Counted from the stretch's first letter, positions 17,434 through 25,180 are shown. The stretch is 38,085 bases of DNA from Suilimivivens sp964458255 (GCA_964458255.1 CAYWHY010000012.1:1-38085); one strand, 5' to 3'. Notes: generated by a model from the sequence alone, not told the origin. Numbers and translations are program-made.

Positions 17434-17455
17434 TGTTGCGGAAAACGCAACAATG
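17431..17455. promoter_or_regulatory. Perfect 10-bp dyad with LysR-type T-N11-A core
   Basis: CATTGTTGCG, GAAAA and CGCAACAATG form a perfect inverted repeat ending one base before the ribosome binding site of the LysR gene. The inner TGCGGAAAACGCA fits the T-N11-A box of LysR proteins. Placed at the -10 and transcript start it suggests self-repression; as RNA it would also fold as a hairpin next to the ribosome site. The two readings cannot be separated from sequence. Confidence 0.65.
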
Positions 17456-17467
17456 AAGGTGATAAAC

Positions 17468-18334
17468 ATGAACACACAACAATTAGAAAGTTTTATACAA
17501 GTAGCTGAAAATCTAAACTTTGCAAGAGCTGCGGAATTTCTTAACATCACCACATCCGCAGTCTCCAGGCAAATCCAATCTCTGGAAGAAGAACTGGATA
17601 CCAAATTATTACGTCGTACCACCAAAAATGTGAGTTTAACTCCTGCCGGCATCATATTCTACAATGATGCAAAGGAAATTCTGGCCAAATTACAATTAAC
17701 TACCCAGAAAGTTAAACATCATTCTGAAGCAAATATACAGGTTATTTCCCTAGGATATCCAAATGAATCCGATGTATCTTTATTAGAAAGACTTCTTAAA
17801 CGCTGCCGCGTACAGCTGCCTGAAATACATCCCATTCTACGCATTGCCTCCTCACGCCTGCTACTGAACATGTTCATTCATGATGAAATCGATATTCTAT
17901 TTGGTTTTAAAGATGATATTCCTATGCGGGACAGTTTCTCATATTGTGAATTGGCTCAAATTCCTGTCTGTTGTGCACTTCCGGCCGGACATCCTCTTTC
18001 ACAAAAAGAAGAAATATCTGAAAAAGAGTTATTAACAGAAAACATTGTCATTTGTAATTCCCACGAAATTCCTTCACCGGTTGCAGGTATCCAGAATATG
18101 CTTAGTCACCAATTTTTACCCAATTCCACCTACTATTCCGAGAATCTGCCGGCAATGTTGACGCTAATTAAATCCGGCTACGGAATCGGAATCTTACCGG
18201 AAATGTCTTCTGCTGACACCTCAATTACATACGTTCCCTTAAAGTATGATTTTTCTCTATCTTATGGAGTATTTTATAAGCGTAATTCCAAAAATCCTGT
18301 TCTGAAAAAATTTTTATCATTAATAAGGAAATAA
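17468..18334 (+). CDS. LysR family transcriptional regulator
   Basis: This is a DNA-binding regulator of 288 residues. The start is placed at MNTQQLESFIQVAE, the usual LysR N terminus, with GAAGGTG upstream, rather than 21 codons earlier. The winged helix-turn-helix is clear (NFARAAEFLNITTSAVSRQIQSLE) followed by the two-lobed effector domain from about residue 90. It is divergent from the ABC exporter pair, which it may regulate, and convergent with the 2-oxoacid oxidoreductase: the two stop codons are 3 bases apart, so no terminator fits between and the transcripts probably overlap. Confidence 0.92.
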   Translation: MNTQQLESFIQVAENLNFARAAEFLNITTSAVSRQIQSLEEELDTKLLRRTTKNVSLTPAGIIFYNDAKEILAKLQLTTQKVKHHSEANIQVISLGYPNESDVSLLERLLKRCRVQLPEIHPILRIASSRLLLNMFIHDEIDILFGFKDDIPMRDSFSYCELAQIPVCCALPAGHPLSQKEEISEKELLTENIVICNSHEIPSPVAGIQNMLSHQFLPNSTYYSENLPAMLTLIKSGYGIGILPEMSSADTSITYVPLKYDFSLSYGVFYKRNSKNPVLKKFLSLIRK

Positions 18335-18337
18335 TAC

Positions 18338-20533
18338 TCACCTAAACCTATTCTTTTTCAATTCATAAAACCTTCTGTCAGTTTCCTGCTGCAGACGAAG
18401 AACCACTTCCTTATACTCTTCTTTCTGTAAATGTTTCGTTCTTCCCATCATGGAAAGCCAGTCAAGTACGGGAATCTTTTTCCCTGTCTTTTCAGGGTCA
18501 TAAGAAAGTCTTGTAACTCCCTGTTCCACTTCGTATAACGGGAAATAACAGCAATTTACCGCAGCTTCAATTACTCTCCGCTCTGTAGCAGACTTGTCAT
18601 TCCAATTTAAGGGGCAGGCAGAAATTGCCTTCACATAGGCAGTTCCGCTCGTTTTTGCATAATACGCTGCCTTACCTGCTTTCTTTATAAAATCCGTGGG
18701 ATTGGATTCCGCCACCGTTGCCACATAAGGAATTCCCGTAGCTGCCATAATTTTCGGCATATCTTTATGGAAAAAAGTCTTACCGTACTGCTCTTTTCCC
18801 ACATGAGAAGTGGAGCTTCTTGCGCCTAACGGAGTGGAATAAGATAGCTGATAACCGGTGTTCATATATCCTCCGTTATCATATTCAAATATAAGCAACC
18901 TGTGTCCGCGCAGTGCCGTTCCAAGAGCAGAGCCCATACCGATATCCATGCCACCGTCTCCGCTGACCATAATAAAAATAATGTCTCCCGGAGGTATTTC
19001 TCCTTTTTGCTGCTTACGATAACAGATTTCTGCCACGCCACTCAAAGTCGCAGCTCCGTTCTGAAATAAATTGTGAAGATAGGGGACCTTAAAGCCGGTT
19101 TTGGGATAAGCAGTCGTTACAATCATGGCACAGCCTGTCTGAAACAAAAAGACAACCGGATCTTCTATTCCTCTAAGGAGCAGATTTAAGTTTACCGGAA
19201 TTCCGCAACCGGGACAGGCACCGTGTCCGGGTGCAATACGTCCCGGCATCGCGGTAGCGGCATTTAATATTGAAATACCTTTTTCTGCTTGCGCCAAACC
19301 AATATTTGTCCTTTCTCTTGTAACAGGAGCAAACAGCGGTGCATTATCCTCCTTTCCCTCATTCCCCGGTGTTACACCGTAGTAATCAAAATCCGGTCCT
19401 GCAGCATCTTCTGCCATGGCAAACATACTCTTGGCATCTTCCTTGAAAAAATCCTTGCCGCCAAGTCCGTAAACCAGACTCTTAATCTTTGCCCTGCTTC
19501 CAAACCGTTGCATGGCAGCACGCACCTCTAAGGACAAATTTCCACCACCGGCACCGTAGCTGTCCTGCCGGTCTGCCACCAAAATATTGCCTGCATGGTG
19601 AAGCAGTCCGTACAACTCTTTCTGCGGAAAAGGACGAAGTACATGCAGGGTAGCCGCGCCCACCTTTTTTCCTTCTTTTCGCATCTCCCCAACAGCATCT
19701 ATAGACGTATCGTAGGAAGATCCTAATAGCACAAGCAAACTTTCCGCATCCCCGCAACCGACTCCTTCCACCTTTCCATACTCTCTTCCGGAAAGTTCTT
19801 TGTAGGAAGCAAAAAGTTCCGGCAACAGACGGTCAACCTTTTCCATTGCCAAATGTAATTGATACCTGTTGTTAATCAAATCCGGCTCATTCATATAAGA
19901 GCCTACCGTAATCGGATGCTCCAAACAAAGGAACGGATAATCTTCTTTTTTAGGACCAATGTATGCTCTTACAGTCTCATCATCTTCAAACCTAAGACAC
20001 CGCCCTTTTTGATGACTGGTAAAAAATCCGTCATAAGCTACCACCACGGGAAGTCTCACCTGCTCTGCCAGCTTTAACGCAATCATATTAAAATCATACA
20101 CCTGTTGCACCGTGCTTGCGAACAGAATAGGCCATCCCGCATTTAAAAGGTACATGATATCACTATGGTCACCCTTGATTGATAAAGGCCCTGAAACCGT
20201 TCTGCAAACCACATTCATAACCATAGGATAACGTGTGCCCGACTGAACCGGAAACTGTTCAATAGCATAAAGAAGTCCGTTGGCGCTGGTGGCATTTACC
20301 ACACGGCCACCTGCTACTGATGCACCATAACAGATACCTGCCGCACTGTGTTCTCCTTCTGCCGCCACCATTACTAAGTCCGTTTCTCCGTTTGCCCGCA
20401 TACTGTCCAGATTCTCCGCAATCTGAGTAGATGGAGTAATGGGATAATAGCCCATTAAATCATATCCAATCTGCTTAATGGCTATTGCCGCCATTTCATT
20501 TCCGGAAGCATATTCCATCACCTGCTTTTTCAT
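18338..20533 (-). CDS. 2-oxoacid:ferredoxin oxidoreductase, fused alpha-beta subunits
   Basis: The enzyme oxidatively decarboxylates a 2-oxo acid to an acyl-CoA and reduces ferredoxin. Residues 1 to about 385 are the alpha (KorA/PorA-type) part, with YYPITPSTQI and the AEGEHSA segment; the beta part is about 430-731. The beta part has the iron-sulfur cysteines C440, C443 (CPGCG), C468 and C640, and the thiamine diphosphate motif GDGGMD at 525 ending in DNGGYMNTG. The two subunits, usually separate genes, are one 731-residue chain. It starts on the last base of the gamma-delta gene's stop codon, so translation is coupled. Pyruvate or a branched-chain 2-oxo acid are both possible substrates. 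Confidence 0.9.
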   Translation of the reverse strand: MKKQVMEYASGNEMAAIAIKQIGYDLMGYYPITPSTQIAENLDSMRANGETDLVMVAAEGEHSAAGICYGASVAGGRVVNATSANGLLYAIEQFPVQSGTRYPMVMNVVCRTVSGPLSIKGDHSDIMYLLNAGWPILFASTVQQVYDFNMIALKLAEQVRLPVVVAYDGFFTSHQKGRCLRFEDDETVRAYIGPKKEDYPFLCLEHPITVGSYMNEPDLINNRYQLHLAMEKVDRLLPELFASYKELSGREYGKVEGVGCGDAESLLVLLGSSYDTSIDAVGEMRKEGKKVGAATLHVLRPFPQKELYGLLHHAGNILVADRQDSYGAGGGNLSLEVRAAMQRFGSRAKIKSLVYGLGGKDFFKEDAKSMFAMAEDAAGPDFDYYGVTPGNEGKEDNAPLFAPVTRERTNIGLAQAEKGISILNAATAMPGRIAPGHGACPGCGIPVNLNLLLRGIEDPVVFLFQTGCAMIVTTAYPKTGFKVPYLHNLFQNGAATLSGVAEICYRKQQKGEIPPGDIIFIMVSGDGGMDIGMGSALGTALRGHRLLIFEYDNGGYMNTGYQLSYSTPLGARSSTSHVGKEQYGKTFFHKDMPKIMAATGIPYVATVAESNPTDFIKKAGKAAYYAKTSGTAYVKAISACPLNWNDKSATERRVIEAAVNCCYFPLYEVEQGVTRLSYDPEKTGKKIPVLDWLSMMGRTKHLQKEEYKEVVLRLQQETDRRFYELKKNRFR

Positions 20534-21711
20534 TACACTTCTCCGCCTTCCATTCTTTTTTCTGTTAAATAAGATTCCGATGTAATATAGCCATCGGGAC
20601 CTGCTTCTTCATAATATTCCGGCATTCGCAAAAGTTCCTGATTGGGAAGAAAATACTCTTTATTCGGATGCTCTGCCTCAACGCCTCTTACCAGTGCATT
20701 CACCGGACACACATCCACACATCTAAGACACCCTTTACAATGATAATAATCCAAACCCTGATTGACCATCATTTTCCGGCCTTTATACTCACCTTCTGCA
20801 AACTGAAACACCATATCAGGACAGGTAGAATGACACAGTCCGCAGTTGATACATCTCTCTTTCATAAAAAGGGGAATGTATCCCTGTCTGGAAGGCGATA
20901 AATCCGCAACTGCCGTGCTGCCGAATCTGGGATTGATGCCACCGATAGGAGCATTGGCATAGCCCCACTGCGGTTGACTGGTGCCGGCTGATACTGTCTT
21001 TGCCTGCTCACACCCGGCTGTTCTTTCTAACCTTCTGACTTCCTCATATCCTCTTTTCATTCCCTTAAGATTACCTTTTAAAGCATCCGGATACTTTTTC
21101 CCGAGAGTATCTTTGCAAATCTGTTCACCCACTGACAGGTCTTTTATTCCCATAATCTTTAACGTTGCACCAAGCATCACTACGTTAATTCTGGAATGAG
21201 TTTCCATAGCAATTTTCCGGGCTTCCAGTCCGTAATAAATGCCTGCCTTACGGTCTTGCATCGGGCAGGCATCTGCTGCTTTTTGTCCGGCTGTTCTGCC
21301 CCCCTCCTGTTCCCGGTTATGCAATGCTCCCGATTGTTCCTGTCCCGGTTCCAATGCAAGGATTACCGCAGTCTGTGCTCCGCATCCTTTAAAAACAGAC
21401 TCATCCTTTAAAAGTGCCTGATGAAACACCACCAGCAAATCCGGCTCTACCACCGGAGAATGTACTCTGATTGCGTTTTCCTTATTACAATATCTTATAA
21501 AACCTTTTACCGGCGTGCCTGTCTTTTCCGAACCATAGCTGGAAAAGTTGCTGCTGTTTAAATCCAGATACTTTACTCCAAGCTCGCCCAACATTTTGCC
21601 ACACAAATTTGCTCCAAGACCGCCGATACTTTCCAGACGGATTTCATAATAATCCTTTCCGGAATTCAGCCTTTCATACAAACCAAACTCACTGTCCATA
21701 ACTTGCTCCAT
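20533..21711 (-). CDS. 2-oxoacid:ferredoxin oxidoreductase, fused gamma-delta subunits
   Basis: This is the partner of the alpha-beta chain. The gamma part (about residues 20-210) shows the RLESIGGLGANLCGKML nucleotide-like loop and the SEKTGTPVKGFIRY segment. The delta part at the C terminus is a two-cluster ferredoxin (CINCGLCHSTCPD and CKGCLRCVDVCPV) that carries electrons out. Between them lies an unusual Gln/Gly/Arg-rich insert (EQSGALHNREQEGGRTAGQK) inside the gamma part. The start is placed at MEQVMDSEF (21711; 392 residues), with AGAGGG upstream. The frame stays open for 53 codons upstream, but that stretch is the rubredoxin gene in another frame. Confidence 0.87.
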   Translation of the reverse strand: MEQVMDSEFGLYERLNSGKDYYEIRLESIGGLGANLCGKMLGELGVKYLDLNSSNFSSYGSEKTGTPVKGFIRYCNKENAIRVHSPVVEPDLLVVFHQALLKDESVFKGCGAQTAVILALEPGQEQSGALHNREQEGGRTAGQKAADACPMQDRKAGIYYGLEARKIAMETHSRINVVMLGATLKIMGIKDLSVGEQICKDTLGKKYPDALKGNLKGMKRGYEEVRRLERTAGCEQAKTVSAGTSQPQWGYANAPIGGINPRFGSTAVADLSPSRQGYIPLFMKERCINCGLCHSTCPDMVFQFAEGEYKGRKMMVNQGLDYYHCKGCLRCVDVCPVNALVRGVEAEHPNKEYFLPNQELLRMPEYYEEAGPDGYITSESYLTEKRMEGGEV

Positions 21712-21727
21712 CTTTACTTTCCCTCTT

Positions 21728-21883
21728 TTAGATCCGTTTAAAAAATTCTTTTCCTGCATTGCACAAGGGGCATAAATAATCCTCCGGCACATTCTCCCAA
21801 GGTGTTCCCGGCGCAATTCCGTTGTCCGAATCTCCTGTTTCTTCATCATAAATGTATCCACACACTTCACATATATATTGCAT
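21728..21883 (-). CDS. Rubredoxin
   Basis: This is a 51-residue one-iron electron carrier of the cytoplasm. The four iron ligands are C5 and C8 (CEVCGYIYD) and C38 and C41 (CPLCNAGK), with the conserved aromatic residues Y10, Y12 and W29 and the GIAPGTPW segment of the fold. It starts at ATG 21883 with AAAGGAC upstream and stops 16 bases before the oxidoreductase gamma-delta start. It is the first gene of that operon, so it probably takes electrons from, or shares partners with, the oxidoreductase, or serves in oxygen and peroxide reduction. The overlapping open frame in this stretch is not used. Confidence 0.95.
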   Translation of the reverse strand: MQYICEVCGYIYDEETGDSDNGIAPGTPWENVPEDYLCPLCNAGKEFFKRI

Positions 21884-21961
21884 CGTTTTTCGTCCTTTCT
21901 TTTTATAAATCAGTATGGTTTATTTGACGGAAAATATACGGGCAAACGGTTTGGTAAACAA

Positions 21962-21995
21962 AAAAAGGCAGAAACCGGACGGTTCCTGCCTTTTT
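21962..21995 (-). terminator. Rho-independent terminator of the helical protein gene
   Basis: A 15-base stem with one mismatch (AAAAAGGCAGGAACC on the minus strand), a 4-base loop and a run of T lies 18 bases after the stop codon at 22014. The plus-strand side also ends in TTTTT. Confidence 0.85.
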
Positions 21996-22013
21996 ATAAC
22001 AAAATTCGATTTT

Positions 22014-22601
22014 TTATTCTGTAGAGGCAACAGCTGCCTGCGTATCAGCCACATTCACAATCTCCGGTCCTTCCGAAAAAGCTTCCGTATTATCAGCTGT
22101 CTCTATCGGATCTTCGTATTTTTTCTCCTCTTCATCGCCCCAAAGGGAATCATATTCTTCTCTTTCTTTTTGCTTTGCCATAGCTCCCATATTCTTGGCG
22201 GCCTGATACAGTTCCATACTGAATTCCATCAGTTTTTTTTCATCCTCTGCCGGAACAATTGCGCCTTTCATAAGTCGTCTGGCAACCTCCATAATCTTGC
22301 CCATGTCCTTAACATACGCTTCCATGGCATCGCCTTGTTGCTCTGCCGAAACCATATTGGCAGTGGCAGCCCACTGTTCAAGGAGTTTGTCCATGTACTC
22401 CTGATATGCTGTTTGCTTATCATCAACTGCTTTGATGGTAAGCTCCAATACCGCAGCCTCATTTGCATAAACAGTCTTTCCGTCCGGAACAACATTCATC
22501 TTATTTTCCAGTTCCCGCTTCTGCCTTAAAAGTGTAACTTGCTGCTCCCGATAGTCTTTTATCTGAGCGTTATAAATCTGTCTTGCTTCTTCTATTTTCA
22601 T
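22014..22601 (-). CDS. Uncharacterised helical protein with acidic C-terminal tail
   Basis: I do not recognise the family. The 195-residue protein is rich in Glu, Lys, Ala and Gln and should be mostly alpha-helical; residues 1-60 (EEARQIYNAQIKDYREQQ) look like a coiled coil. The last 50 residues are acidic and low in complexity. There is no signal peptide, membrane segment or Cys motif, so it is probably cytoplasmic. AAGGATG precedes the ATG at 22601. It is single, followed by a good terminator. Codon and residue use look like the neighbours, so it is a real gene. Confidence 0.75.
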   Translation of the reverse strand: MKIEEARQIYNAQIKDYREQQVTLLRQKRELENKMNVVPDGKTVYANEAAVLELTIKAVDDKQTAYQEYMDKLLEQWAATANMVSAEQQGDAMEAYVKDMGKIMEVARRLMKGAIVPAEDEKKLMEFSMELYQAAKNMGAMAKQKEREEYDSLWGDEEEKKYEDPIETADNTEAFSEGPEIVNVADTQAAVASTE

Positions 22602-22782
22602 ATTATCACATCCTTATGATTCTTAAGATACATCCGTGTATCCGGTGAGAGGCTACAAAATTATTTTTGATGGAGCTCTTTATAATGTTATCGGACAGTT
22701 TGGGGGAATTGTTGATGAAGGGTTTGAGATTTTTTAGTATATTGAGCAGATATTACTATCTCGCCCTGATTTTATTTTTCTC
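22602..22782. other. Intergenic stretch without a recognised gene
   Basis: This separates the helical protein gene from the toxin-antitoxin-like locus. It should hold the promoter of the former, but I see no good hexamer pair. On the plus strand a short open frame ending at the TAG near 22737 reads protein-like (YKIIFDGALYNVIGQFGG) but has no start with a ribosome site; it may be a gene remnant or chance. Confidence 0.4.
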
Positions 22783-22811
22783 TTGAAACTTTATTGACAG
22801 TATACTATAAT
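22783..22811 (+). promoter_or_regulatory. Strong promoter for the antisense RNA
   Basis: TTGAAA (22783-22788) and TATAAT (22806-22811) are 17 bases apart, giving a transcript from about 22818 that runs toward the toxin gene. Confidence 0.8.
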
Positions 22812-22817
22812 GAAAGC

Positions 22818-22915
22818 ATAAAAAGAGCAACCGCCCACAAAGTGGTTAGCCTCAAAAATGGTTATTTAATAAGCCACTCGTCCGCCAAGACAAAGAGTTG
22901 CTTATTTATTTTTGC
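22818..22915 (+). ncRNA. Predicted antisense RNA antitoxin of a type I locus
   Basis: A strong promoter starts a short transcript with no protein. AGCAAC (22826-22831) can pair with GTTGCT (22897-22902), and inside lies the stem AGTGGTTA with TAAGCCACT. The RNA then enters a T-rich stretch (TTATTTATTTTT). It runs convergent to, and overlaps the 3' end of, the small toxin gene, as in type I systems of Firmicutes. Ends are estimated. Confidence 0.6.
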
Positions 22916-23001
22916 TTGTTGTTCCTATCTATGTAGGCAAGCAGTGCGATTAGTAATGAACCGCCTAAAAATACCAGTCTTAAAACTTCATACATATTCA
23001 T
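22906..23001 (-). CDS. Small holin-like membrane toxin (type I toxin-antitoxin)
   Basis: This is a 31-residue peptide that begins MNMYEVLRLVF, has a single hydrophobic segment (LRLVFLGGSLLIALLAY) and ends in a charged IDRNNKQK tail. This is the pattern of the putative holin-like toxins of Firmicutes, whose members insert in the membrane. The ATG at 23001 has GGGGAGG upstream, a very strong site. The frame remains open for 60 codons upstream but without family features, so that is not part of the gene. A convergent antisense RNA overlaps its end, so expression is probably held down by RNA pairing. Confidence 0.78.
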   Translation of the reverse strand: MNMYEVLRLVFLGGSLLIALLAYIDRNNKQK

Positions 23002-23153
23002 CAGCACCACCTCCCCTCCATCTCTAGCCTGGGAGACTACCACTCTGTACACGATTACTCCATGTGATGATATTATCGCATTTTGTCGATTATAACAATA
23101 CGTTTTCCCCTTTATTTCAATTCTGTGCAAACCACTGCACACTTTATAAAAGA

Positions 23154-23179
23154 GCCCCGAAACATCACTGTTTCGGGGC
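23154..23179 (-). terminator. Terminator of gdhA
   Basis: GCCCCGAAACA pairs perfectly over 11 bp around a 4-base loop, followed on the minus strand by TCTTTTATAA. It begins 13 bases after the gdhA stop codon. Confidence 0.9.
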
Positions 23180-23192
23180 AATCTTTATAATC

Positions 23193-24539
23193 TTATACAA
23201 TACCCTGTGCATTCATAGCCTCTGCAACCTTAAGGAAACCTGCAATGTTTGCACCTGCAACGTAGTTGCCGTCCATGCCGTACTTCTTAGCAGCATCATC
23301 AAGGTTGTGGAAGATGTTAACCATGATTGTCTGAAGCTTGCTGTCAACTTCTTCAAATGTCCAGCTAAGTCTTTCGGAGTTCTGGCTCATTTCAAGAGCG
23401 GATGTTGCAACACCACCTGCATTAGCAGCCTTACCGGGTGCAAAGAGAACGCCATTTGCCTGTAAATACTCTGTTGCTTCCATAGTAGTAGGCATGTTAG
23501 CGCCTTCTGCTACTGCAATTACACCATTTGCAACAAGTGCTTTCGCATCATCAAGATTTAACTCGTTCTGTGTTGCACAAGGAAGAGCTACGTCTACCTT
23601 TACAGACCACTGGTTTGTACCTTCTGCCTTCTTGTCATGATACTGTGCGGAAGGTCTTGCCGCTGCATATTCTGTCAGTCTCGCTCTCTTAACTTCCTTA
23701 ACTTCCTTAAGCAGTGCTACGTCGATTCCTTCGGGATCATAAATCCAACCTGTGGAATCAGAAACGGTAACAACCTTGGCACCTAACTGCTGTGCCTTCT
23801 GGCATGCGTAAGTTGCAACATTTCCCGAACCGGAAATAGCAACTGTCTTTCCTGCAATGTCATGTCCGTTGCACTTTAACATTTCTGATGTAAGGTATAA
23901 CAAACCATATCCTGTAGCTTCTGTTCTCGCAAGGGAACCACCATAGGATAAGCCCTTACCTGTAAGAACACCTTCATATAAACCTGTAAGTCTCTTGTAC
24001 TGACCGTACATATAACCGATTTCTCTTGCACCTGTTCCGATGTCTCCGGCAGGAACATCTGTGTCAGCACCGATATATTTCTGTAATTCTGTCATAAAGC
24101 TCTGGCAGAATGCCATAACTTCTCTGTCTGATTTTCCCTTAGGATCAAAGTCAGAACCACCTTTACCACCGCCAATAGGAAGACCTGTTAAGGAATTTTT
24201 AAAAATCTGCTCAAATCCGAGGAATTTAATGATACCTAAATTTACGCTGGGATGTAATCTTAAACCTCCCTTGTAAGGTCCGATTGCACTGTTAAACTGT
24301 ACACGAAATGCATTGTTAACCTGCACTTGTCCCTTATCATCTACCCAGGGAACTCTGAATAACAACTGTCTTTCAGGTGTAACCAGTCTCTCTAAGAGAG
24401 CATCTCTCTTATAAGCTTCCTCATTTGCCTCAATGACAACTCTGAGGGATTCAAGAACTTCTTTTACTGCCTGATGAAATTCGGGCTGTGCAGGGTTCTT
24501 CTCAACTACCATCTGAAATACTTCATCAACGTATGACAT
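23193..24539 (-). CDS. gdhA: Glutamate dehydrogenase, NADP-specific type
   Basis: The enzyme makes glutamate from 2-oxoglutarate and ammonia, or the reverse. The start is MSYVDEVFQM (24539) with AGGAGG 9 bases upstream, giving 448 residues, the usual length; the frame is open 32 codons further but that stretch holds the promoter. The catalytic Lys lies in PIGGGKGGSDFDP, the TDVPAGDIGTGAREIGYM segment is present, and the dinucleotide-binding loop is ISGSGNVATYA. The overall match is to the hexameric NADP-type enzymes of bacteria. It is monocistronic, with a consensus promoter, a repeat-rich control region and a strong terminator. Confidence 0.96.
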   Translation of the reverse strand: MSYVDEVFQMVVEKNPAQPEFHQAVKEVLESLRVVIEANEEAYKRDALLERLVTPERQLLFRVPWVDDKGQVQVNNAFRVQFNSAIGPYKGGLRLHPSVNLGIIKFLGFEQIFKNSLTGLPIGGGKGGSDFDPKGKSDREVMAFCQSFMTELQKYIGADTDVPAGDIGTGAREIGYMYGQYKRLTGLYEGVLTGKGLSYGGSLARTEATGYGLLYLTSEMLKCNGHDIAGKTVAISGSGNVATYACQKAQQLGAKVVTVSDSTGWIYDPEGIDVALLKEVKEVKRARLTEYAAARPSAQYHDKKAEGTNQWSVKVDVALPCATQNELNLDDAKALVANGVIAVAEGANMPTTMEATEYLQANGVLFAPGKAANAGGVATSALEMSQNSERLSWTFEEVDSKLQTIMVNIFHNLDDAAKKYGMDGNYVAGANIAGFLKVAEAMNAQGIV

Positions 24540-24579
24540 ACCATATGTCCTCCTTTGGATTAGTGTATAATGCTTTTTT

Positions 24580-24609
24580 TGTATTCTTGTATACAATACA
24601 TTTTGTATT
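24580..24609. repeat. Interlocking TGTATT/AATACA operator-like repeats at gdhA
   Basis: Half sites TGTATT (24580-24585), palindrome TTGTATACAA (24587-24596) and the inverted repeat AATACA-TTT-TGTATT (24595-24609) lie just downstream of, and overlap, the gdhA -10 box. They suit binding by a dimeric repressor that responds to nitrogen or carbon state. The protein is not identified. Confidence 0.55.
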
Positions 24610-24635
24610 ATATAACGAGTCAGCCAAAAGTGCAA
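24607..24635 (-). promoter_or_regulatory. Sigma-A promoter of gdhA
   Basis: TTGCAC (24630-24635) and a perfect TATAAT (24607-24612) on the minus strand are 17 bases apart. Confidence 0.82.
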
Positions 24636-24673
24636 GATACTTTCATAAATTAAATTAAGATTTTTTGTTTCCT

Positions 24674-25105
24674 TTACAGGTACTCTTTTAATCTTTCTAT
24701 GTTCTTTTCCTCAAAATCCAGGAGTTCCTTTGCCATCTCAACAGAAAATGAACTCGCGTTTTCATGATGATTCATAGTCTTCCACATATCGGTAAGTCCA
24801 CGGTTACTCCCCTGAATCATTAATTCTGCAATATGGCTTGTACTGGTATTAAATATGGTATTACCTCTGATTGCCCCTTGCAGCATCATATCCTGAAAAC
24901 CACTGCTCTGATAACTGTCAGCCTTTCCGGACATAAGTTTATCGGTCGCTCTGTGATAAATTTCGGAGTATTTTTTCCCCTGCCTTGCAATTTGCATTGC
25001 CAGATTATCGTCATATACCTTTGGACTGATATCCTTTATTGCCTTCACTGCCATATCTGTATTCTTCTGTATCCCCTGCAATACCTTGACATCATCTTTC
25101 TTCAT
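24674..25105 (-). CDS. Uncharacterised small helical protein
   Basis: The family is not recognised with certainty. The 143-residue protein is predicted to be helical throughout and recalls four-helix ferritin-like bundles, with His and Glu residues late in the chain (NHHENASS and LLDFEEKNIERLKEYL). No clear di-iron ligand set is visible, so this is only a fold guess. No signal peptide or membrane segment. AGGAGA lies 8 bases before the ATG. It starts after the terminator of the oxidoreductase upstream and ends near the gdhA promoter. Confidence 0.72.
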   Translation of the reverse strand: MKKDDVKVLQGIQKNTDMAVKAIKDISPKVYDDNLAMQIARQGKKYSEIYHRATDKLMSGKADSYQSSGFQDMMLQGAIRGNTIFNTSTSHIAELMIQGSNRGLTDMWKTMNHHENASSFSVEMAKELLDFEEKNIERLKEYL

Positions 25106-25150
25106 ATCAAATATCTCCTCTCATATCACTTCTATAAAATGCAAACTAAA

Positions 25151-25180
25151 AAAACAGAGCGGAACCATCCACTCTGTTTT
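25151..25180 (-). terminator. Terminator of the second Gfo/Idh/MocA gene
   Basis: AAAACAGAGTGG pairs with CCGCTCTGTTTT (one G-T pair) around a 6-base loop, followed on the minus strand by TTT, 22 bases after the stop codon. Confidence 0.85.

Noticed and set aside
21712..21870. 53-codon N-terminal extension of the oxidoreductase gamma-delta gene
   Set aside because: The same bases encode rubredoxin in another frame with all four iron ligands, and the extension has no family features.
21915..22529. 204-codon plus-strand open frame opposite the helical protein
   Set aside because: It is antisense to a gene with a good ribosome site, crosses its terminator and has a Phe/Cys/Ser-rich shadow composition.
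22794..23027. 77-codon plus-strand open frame
   Set aside because: It lies over the antisense RNA and the toxin gene, has no ribosome site and starts inside the promoter.
23002..23181. Longer open frame upstream of the holin-like peptide
   Set aside because: The extra 60 codons show no family pattern, run into the gdhA terminator, and the strong GGGGAGG site marks the short start.
24540..24635. 32-codon extension of glutamate dehydrogenase
   Set aside because: It covers the promoter and operator repeats; AGGAGG marks the later start.
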